From: Bacillota bacterium
GTDB lineage: Bacteria; Bacillota; Clostridia; Acetivibrionales; DSM-1351
Length of the DNA: 64,000 nt
Assembly (NCBI GenBank): GCA_023444055.1
Contig: JAEZRV010000080.1
Span: forward strand, 8,438 to 72,437
Direction: 5' to 3'
Shown here: positions 59,897 through 64,000 of the stretch, piece after piece
Numbering within the stretch: the stretch's first letter is position 1
Layout: each line of letters opens with the position of its first letter
Made by a program: the position numbers and the translations under genes
The notes under the pieces: model-generated
What the model was told of the DNA's origin: nothing
What the model saw: the letters and a program-made list of their open reading frames with translations, nothing else
Database searches by the model: none

Positions 59897-61540
59897 TTAC
59901 AGCATCTCTCTCTCAATCGTGCTCGATAGTATCGGAATAATCTGTTTTTTCCTTGAAACAACACCTTGTAAGAATGCGTAGCCTTCAGTTCCTTTAATGT
60001 TAAACGCCTTTTCTATCAATGCTCCATCATCTCCCACAAACAATATCTCTGAGCCTTCATTAATAATGTCAGTAACCATTAAAAGTACAAGTTTGTATTC
60101 CTTATTTTCTTTCACTGTTTTCATATGAGCCAGCAGGCTGTCCTTTACCTTTTTAAAAGCCTCTGAATCACTTGAATTTATTTGACCTACTCCTATTTTA
60201 TACTTATTAAATACAAAATCTTTAAAATCATAGTCAAGTATTGTCTGTGGACTCATTCCTTCTAACGATGCACTTGCCTTGTATAAAGCTATTGCAAACT
60301 CTTCCAAGTTTATATCAGCTATTTTAGCAAGCCTTCTAGCAGCTAATTCATCCATATAAGTACTAGTTGGTGATTTAAATTGCAAAGTATCTGAAATAAT
60401 TGCAGCACATAGAATACCAGCAATACTCTTTGATGGATTCAGTCCATTATCAAAGTACATATTAGCTATTAATGTAGATGTACTTCCTACTGTATCATTT
60501 TTAAAATATATTGGATGTCCAGTTTGAATATCACCAATTCTATGATGATCAATTATCTCTAAAATTTCAGCCTGTTCTATTCCATCAATTGTCTGTGATT
60601 TTTCGTTATGGTCTAAAAGAATAACTTTTTTCTTTCTCTGAGATATTAAGTGATAGCGTGAAACAAATCCCTTTATGATTCCATTATCATCAACAACAGG
60701 ATAACTTCGGTATCTGGTTTTGAGCATCTTATCCTGAATGTTCTCTGTGAAATCATGCAAATTGAAGAAAACCAACTGATTTTTAGTCATTATATGTCTG
60801 ACAGGTATACTTTGGTTTATAAACCTTGCAGCCATAATAGTATCATAACCTGTTTCTAATACTACGCATCCTTTTTCCTTCGCATATTGAACAACATCAT
60901 CATCAATCTGCCCTCCACAGGTTAAAATAATGCAGCATACACCTATATCTATCGCCTTTATCTGATTATCCTTTCTATTTCCTAAAATAACAATGTCACC
61001 TTTTTCAACAAACGGTTCCATTTCATCTGCAGTCATTGCTGCAATTACAACTTTTCCATTTACTTTGAATTCATCTTCATTTCCGCAAATCAGTCTAGCA
61101 TTAAGAGTGTCAATAATATTCACTAAAGGAGTGTTACTAGCGGCTAAAATACTGTTATCCATCGCATCTAAGTAGCTAGTAGTAATATCAGTTAAAGTTA
61201 TTACTCCTATAAGTTTACCATTTATGTCAGCTACTGGTATTACTTTTATGTTGTTTTTTTGCATTATACTCCATGCAGCTTTAACTGAGATATCTTCTGA
61301 TACTGGATTTATAATATCCATGTTTAAGTCTGATACTTGAGTTCTAACAGTTTCTTTATACTCTGGTACTTCAACGCCAAAATATTTGAGAACAAACTCT
61401 GTTTCTTTATTAATGTCACCTATTCGAATTGGTACTGCATTTATTGAATGTCTTCTTTTGAGTTCTGCATATGCAATGGCAGAACAAATAGAATCTGTAT
61501 CCGGATTTTTATGACCTGTAATATAAATTAGTTCGTTCAC
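59897..61540 (-). CDS. Manganese-dependent inorganic pyrophosphatase with CBS and DRTGG domains
   Basis: A 547-residue family II pyrophosphatase with nucleotide-regulated insert. DHH domain motifs TGHKNPDTDSICSA near the N-terminus and LLDHNEKSQ, EIIDHHRIGDI after the insert; the insert (about 70-300) has a CBS pair (PVSEDISVKAAWSIMQKNNI; IPVRHIMTKNQLVFF) around a DRTGG domain; DHHA2 domain about 430-547. AMP inhibits and diadenosine polyphosphates activate known members. The GTG at 61540 (VNELIYITGHK) is chosen because GGAGG lies 5 bases upstream. Confidence 0.94.
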   Translation of the reverse strand: MNELIYITGHKNPDTDSICSAIAYAELKRRHSINAVPIRIGDINKETEFVLKYFGVEVPEYKETVRTQVSDLNMDIINPVSEDISVKAAWSIMQKNNIKVIPVADINGKLIGVITLTDITTSYLDAMDNSILAASNTPLVNIIDTLNARLICGNEDEFKVNGKVVIAAMTADEMEPFVEKGDIVILGNRKDNQIKAIDIGVCCIILTCGGQIDDDVVQYAKEKGCVVLETGYDTIMAARFINQSIPVRHIMTKNQLVFFNLHDFTENIQDKMLKTRYRSYPVVDDNGIIKGFVSRYHLISQRKKKVILLDHNEKSQTIDGIEQAEILEIIDHHRIGDIQTGHPIYFKNDTVGSTSTLIANMYFDNGLNPSKSIAGILCAAIISDTLQFKSPTSTYMDELAARRLAKIADINLEEFAIALYKASASLEGMSPQTILDYDFKDFVFNKYKIGVGQINSSDSEAFKKVKDSLLAHMKTVKENKEYKLVLLMVTDIINEGSEILFVGDDGALIEKAFNIKGTEGYAFLQGVVSRKKQIIPILSSTIEREML

Positions 61541-61714
61541 TTTATCCTCCAATAATATTGCTACATGTATTTTATAATTGTCAGCTGTATTTTCAATATA
61601 ATATTACACCAATAATATATTATCTGCAATAAATCAAAAAATAAAAAGCATAACTTTTTCGACAAATAGTGTCATTCTTCTGCCAACAAACTTCAAGCTT
61701 ATGCACAAACAAAT

Positions 61715-63184
61715 CTAAAAGTCTCTCTCATTGGTATTTAGCTCAAACCAGAATATGCTCCCCTGACCTACAGTGCTTAGCACTCCATATTTTGCACCTT
61801 CATGAAGATCCAAAATAGTTTTTACTATTGAAAGCCCTAGACCAGTACCAATAGCAGCCCTCTTGTGAGCCTTATCCACCTTATAATATCTGTCCCATAT
61901 TAATGGCAACATTTCCTGTGCAATACCTTCACCGGTGTCAACAATTTCTATTTTAACACTTCCGTTGTTATTACTTTGGATAATAGTAATAGATTTATCT
62001 GCACCTGTATATGTTATGGCATTATTAATTAAATTATAAATAACCTGTGATATTTTAATTGGGTCTGCATAAACCCAGGCATCCTCATTGCAGATAAACT
62101 TGAGCTTGTATCCATCCTGTTCTGTTAGCTTTGCATATCTAAGCAAAATCTCACGAATGCTTTGTGTTAAATTATATTTTTCAAATGTCATGTTCTGAGT
62201 TCCAGACTGAAGCTTTGAAATATCTAGTATATCATTGACTAATGTAGTAAGTCTCTTTGATTCATCTATAATAATTTGAACATTTTCAGGAGTATTCTCA
62301 CCTGGAATATCACGCATTACTTCTCCATACCCTGTAATCATTGTAAGTGGTGTACGCAAATCATGAGAAATATTAGCTATTAACTCACGTCTTAGCCCTT
62401 CTACTTTTGAAAGTTCCTTTGCTGCATAATTCAATGTATCGTTTAGTTCAGATATTTCAAGGTAGCCATGTCCGTTAAATGTAGTATCATAGTTCCCTTT
62501 CGCTAATTCCTTTGCAGACTTATTTATTCTAATAATTGGCTTAGAGATTCTTTTAGATATAATTAGCGCAAACAAAAGTGCAAGCAGCAAAGTTATTCCC
62601 GTCACATAAACAAGCTGAGCTCTCAACGTATCAACAGTTGTATCAACAGGAGTTATCATTGAGTTGAGCATCACAAAAACATTCGTTCCATCTTCTTTCT
62701 CTACAATTTTAGCATATACCATGCTTTGAGCAAACTTTCTTCTAGGTTCCTTAATATCACCAATAAACGGCTTACTGCTATAATGAGGATCAAAAAAATT
62801 CTCTCTATTTAATATTTCAAAGTAATCGCCATCATTTTGTAAAGCTTTCTGATATAAATTATTCAATTCGGCTGGTTTAACTCTGCGTTCAAAACCAACT
62901 CGGAACAATTTTGATGAATATACTTCAGAACCATCCTCGTTGATAATTTCTATTGTTGTCTCACTTTGACGAGACATAGAATCCAATAGAGTTTCAAGTT
63001 CTTTATTATCTATATTCTTAGAAATAGTTTCTGCAACTTCTTTAATGTCATTAGTTTTTATTTGTTTGTAAAAATCATCCAGAAACACAATCTGAAATAG
63101 CCATAGCATCACTAAAATTAATGCAACAAATAGTGTAAGATATATAAATAATTTATACCTCATGCTTATTTTATTAAGTTTCAA
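61715..63184 (-). CDS. Sensor histidine kinase (EnvZ/BaeS type)
   Basis: A 489-residue sensor kinase. TM1 about 12-32, extracytoplasmic domain about 33-185, TM2 about 186-208, HAMP about 209-262 (SKRISKPIIRINKSAKELAKGNYD), HisKA with His in ISHDLRTPLTMITGYGE, and HATPase with N box (VIYNLINNAITY), G1 (DTGEGIA) and G2 (GTGLGLSIVK). Overlaps the OmpR-type regulator by 11 bases. The signal is unknown. Confidence 0.94.
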   Translation of the reverse strand: MKLNKISMRYKLFIYLTLFVALILVMLWLFQIVFLDDFYKQIKTNDIKEVAETISKNIDNKELETLLDSMSRQSETTIEIINEDGSEVYSSKLFRVGFERRVKPAELNNLYQKALQNDGDYFEILNRENFFDPHYSSKPFIGDIKEPRRKFAQSMVYAKIVEKEDGTNVFVMLNSMITPVDTTVDTLRAQLVYVTGITLLLALLFALIISKRISKPIIRINKSAKELAKGNYDTTFNGHGYLEISELNDTLNYAAKELSKVEGLRRELIANISHDLRTPLTMITGYGEVMRDIPGENTPENVQIIIDESKRLTTLVNDILDISKLQSGTQNMTFEKYNLTQSIREILLRYAKLTEQDGYKLKFICNEDAWVYADPIKISQVIYNLINNAITYTGADKSITIIQSNNNGSVKIEIVDTGEGIAQEMLPLIWDRYYKVDKAHKRAAIGTGLGLSIVKTILDLHEGAKYGVLSTVGQGSIFWFELNTNERDF

Positions 63185-63851
63185 AACGATATCCCACCCC
63201 TCTAAGGGTAACTATATAACTGCTATAATTACCTAGACTTTTCCTCAGCAGTTTAATGTGTGTGTCTAGAGTACGGTCATCTCCAAAAAAATCATAACCC
63301 CATACCTCTGAAATAAGTTTATCCCTTGTAAGTGCAATTCCCCTATTCTTAACAAGATAAAACAACAAATCATATTCCTTTGGTGACATATCAACCTTTA
63401 CATCATCAACATAAACAAGCCTACCAGTAAAATCTATTGTAAGTCCGTCAATATTAATAATTTCTTTTTTATTTTCATCAGAATTAGTACTAGAACTTCG
63501 TTTTATAATTGCACTAACCCTCATCATTAGTTCTTTTGGAGAAAAAGGCTTAACAACATAATCATCAATACCAAGCTCAAAGCCATGAATCTTGTCATAT
63601 TCTTCTCCTCTGGCAGATAACATCATAATAGGTGTATTTTTATATTTTCTGATTTCCTTACATGCTGAAAAGCCATCGAGTTCTGGCATCATTATGTCCA
63701 TTATAATGATGTCAAAGTCTTTCTCTCTGCATATTGTAATAGCTTCCATTCCATCTGCAGCCTCGCATACCTCATATCCTTCAAATAATGCATATTTTTT
63801 AATCAATTCACGGATTCTGTCCTCATCATCAACAATAAGTATTTTATTCAT
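63174..63851 (-). CDS. OmpR-family response regulator
   Basis: A 225-residue regulator: receiver about 1-118 (VDDEDRIRELI, phospho-acceptor in DIIIMDIMMPELDG, Lys in VVKPFSP) and winged-helix DNA-binding domain about 130-225 (SPKEYDLLFYLVKN, SEVWGYDFFGDDRTLDTHI, VTLRGVGYRFE). ATG 63851 with GAAGG 8 bases upstream is chosen over an in-frame GTG at 63860. Partner of the kinase that follows. Confidence 0.95.
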   Translation of the reverse strand: MNKILIVDDEDRIRELIKKYALFEGYEVCEAADGMEAITICREKDFDIIIMDIMMPELDGFSACKEIRKYKNTPIMMLSARGEEYDKIHGFELGIDDYVVKPFSPKELMMRVSAIIKRSSSTNSDENKKEIINIDGLTIDFTGRLVYVDDVKVDMSPKEYDLLFYLVKNRGIALTRDKLISEVWGYDFFGDDRTLDTHIKLLRKSLGNYSSYIVTLRGVGYRFET

Positions 63852-63878
63852 ATATGTCACCTTCTATTAAGTAATGTT

Positions 63879-63898
63879 AGTGTAAACTAAGTTACACT
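63879..63898. promoter_or_regulatory. Inverted repeat upstream of the OmpR-type regulator
   Basis: AGTGTAA-ACTAAG-TTACACT, perfect 7-bp arms, 28-47 bases before the start codon; possible regulator binding site. The remainder to 64000 shows no gene. Confidence 0.45.
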
Positions 63899-64000
63899 TG
63901 TTATATTTTGAATATGCCATTTATTAAGGTTTTCAAGATTTTTTTAGATAAAAAAAACAATGACCCCCTCTTTTCCTGTATAATTGAGATTCTCAAGCCA

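Noticed and set aside
63861..64000. Terminator or promoter at the right edge
   Set aside because: Runs of T on the minus strand lack a stem, and no convincing -35/-10 pair could be chosen.

Overview
The window looks like chromosome of a low-GC, mesophilic, cellulosome-producing Clostridium of the Ruminiclostridium cellulolyticum / papyrosolvens / josui type. Evidence: a run of secreted hemicellulases that each end in CBM6 plus a type I dockerin with Ala-Leu or Ala-Ile at the cohesin-contact positions (the C. cellulolyticum-type code); classical Firmicutes synteny (prfA, ywlC, ywlE, rpiB, upp, atp operon); clostridial ribosome binding sites (GGAGG, AGAGGGG); and AT-rich intergenic DNA. The species is inferred.

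Region 1 (1-13800, minus strand) is the promoter-proximal part of a xyl-doc-type cellulosomal operon for arabinoglucuronoxylan. In transcription order: GH43, GH30 glucuronoxylanase, GH43 arabinofuranohydrolase, GH10 xylanase, GH43, CE1 feruloyl/acetyl esterase, and a second, recently duplicated CE1 cut by the window edge. Strong hairpins without U tracts sit between some of the genes and in the long leader; these are candidate RNA processing or stability elements.

Region 2 (13945-24994) is the most unusual part and has GC-richer codon use than its neighbours. A LytTR response regulator, an exported protein with a sortase-like LPVSG tail and a 7TM-GHKL sensor kinase overlap end to end on the minus strand. 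Divergent on the plus strand are two small degenerate receiver proteins lacking the phospho-acceptor Asp and a 1725-residue S-layer-anchored surface protein. The divergent intergenic region holds three ACCGNTTG boxes phased at exactly 20 bp, a good candidate LytTR operator. I read this as one self-contained surface signalling/adhesion system.

Region 3 (25060-42737) is housekeeping: the F1Fo ATP synthase operon (proton-type c subunit, internal hairpins after atpE and atpA), motAB on the opposite strand, a fused TagO-MnaA protein with an internal start for the epimerase, dCMP deaminase, upp, rpiB, YwlE-like phosphatase with a 10-codon coupled leader ORF, Sua5/YwlC, a ZIP transporter and release factor 1.

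Region 4 (42942-50213) holds a Ni/Co uptake operon (cbiM, cbiQ, cbiO, DUF3842, CooT) with a leader terminator before cbiM and a four-copy 35-bp direct repeat running into the 3' end of cbiO; a DUF2089/DUF4097 pair; and a YitT transporter. Region 5 (50241-64000) holds a CNNM/CorC protein, a small XRE regulator, a DUF1538 transporter with a double PII-like protein, a 237-bp palindromic MITE-like element, a CotH kinase / DUF4956 / VTC module, a complete type III toxin-antitoxin locus (promoter, two pseudoknot repeats, terminator, endoRNase toxin), a CBS-type manganese pyrophosphatase and an OmpR/EnvZ-type two-component system. No tRNA, rRNA, CRISPR array or intact insertion sequence was seen.
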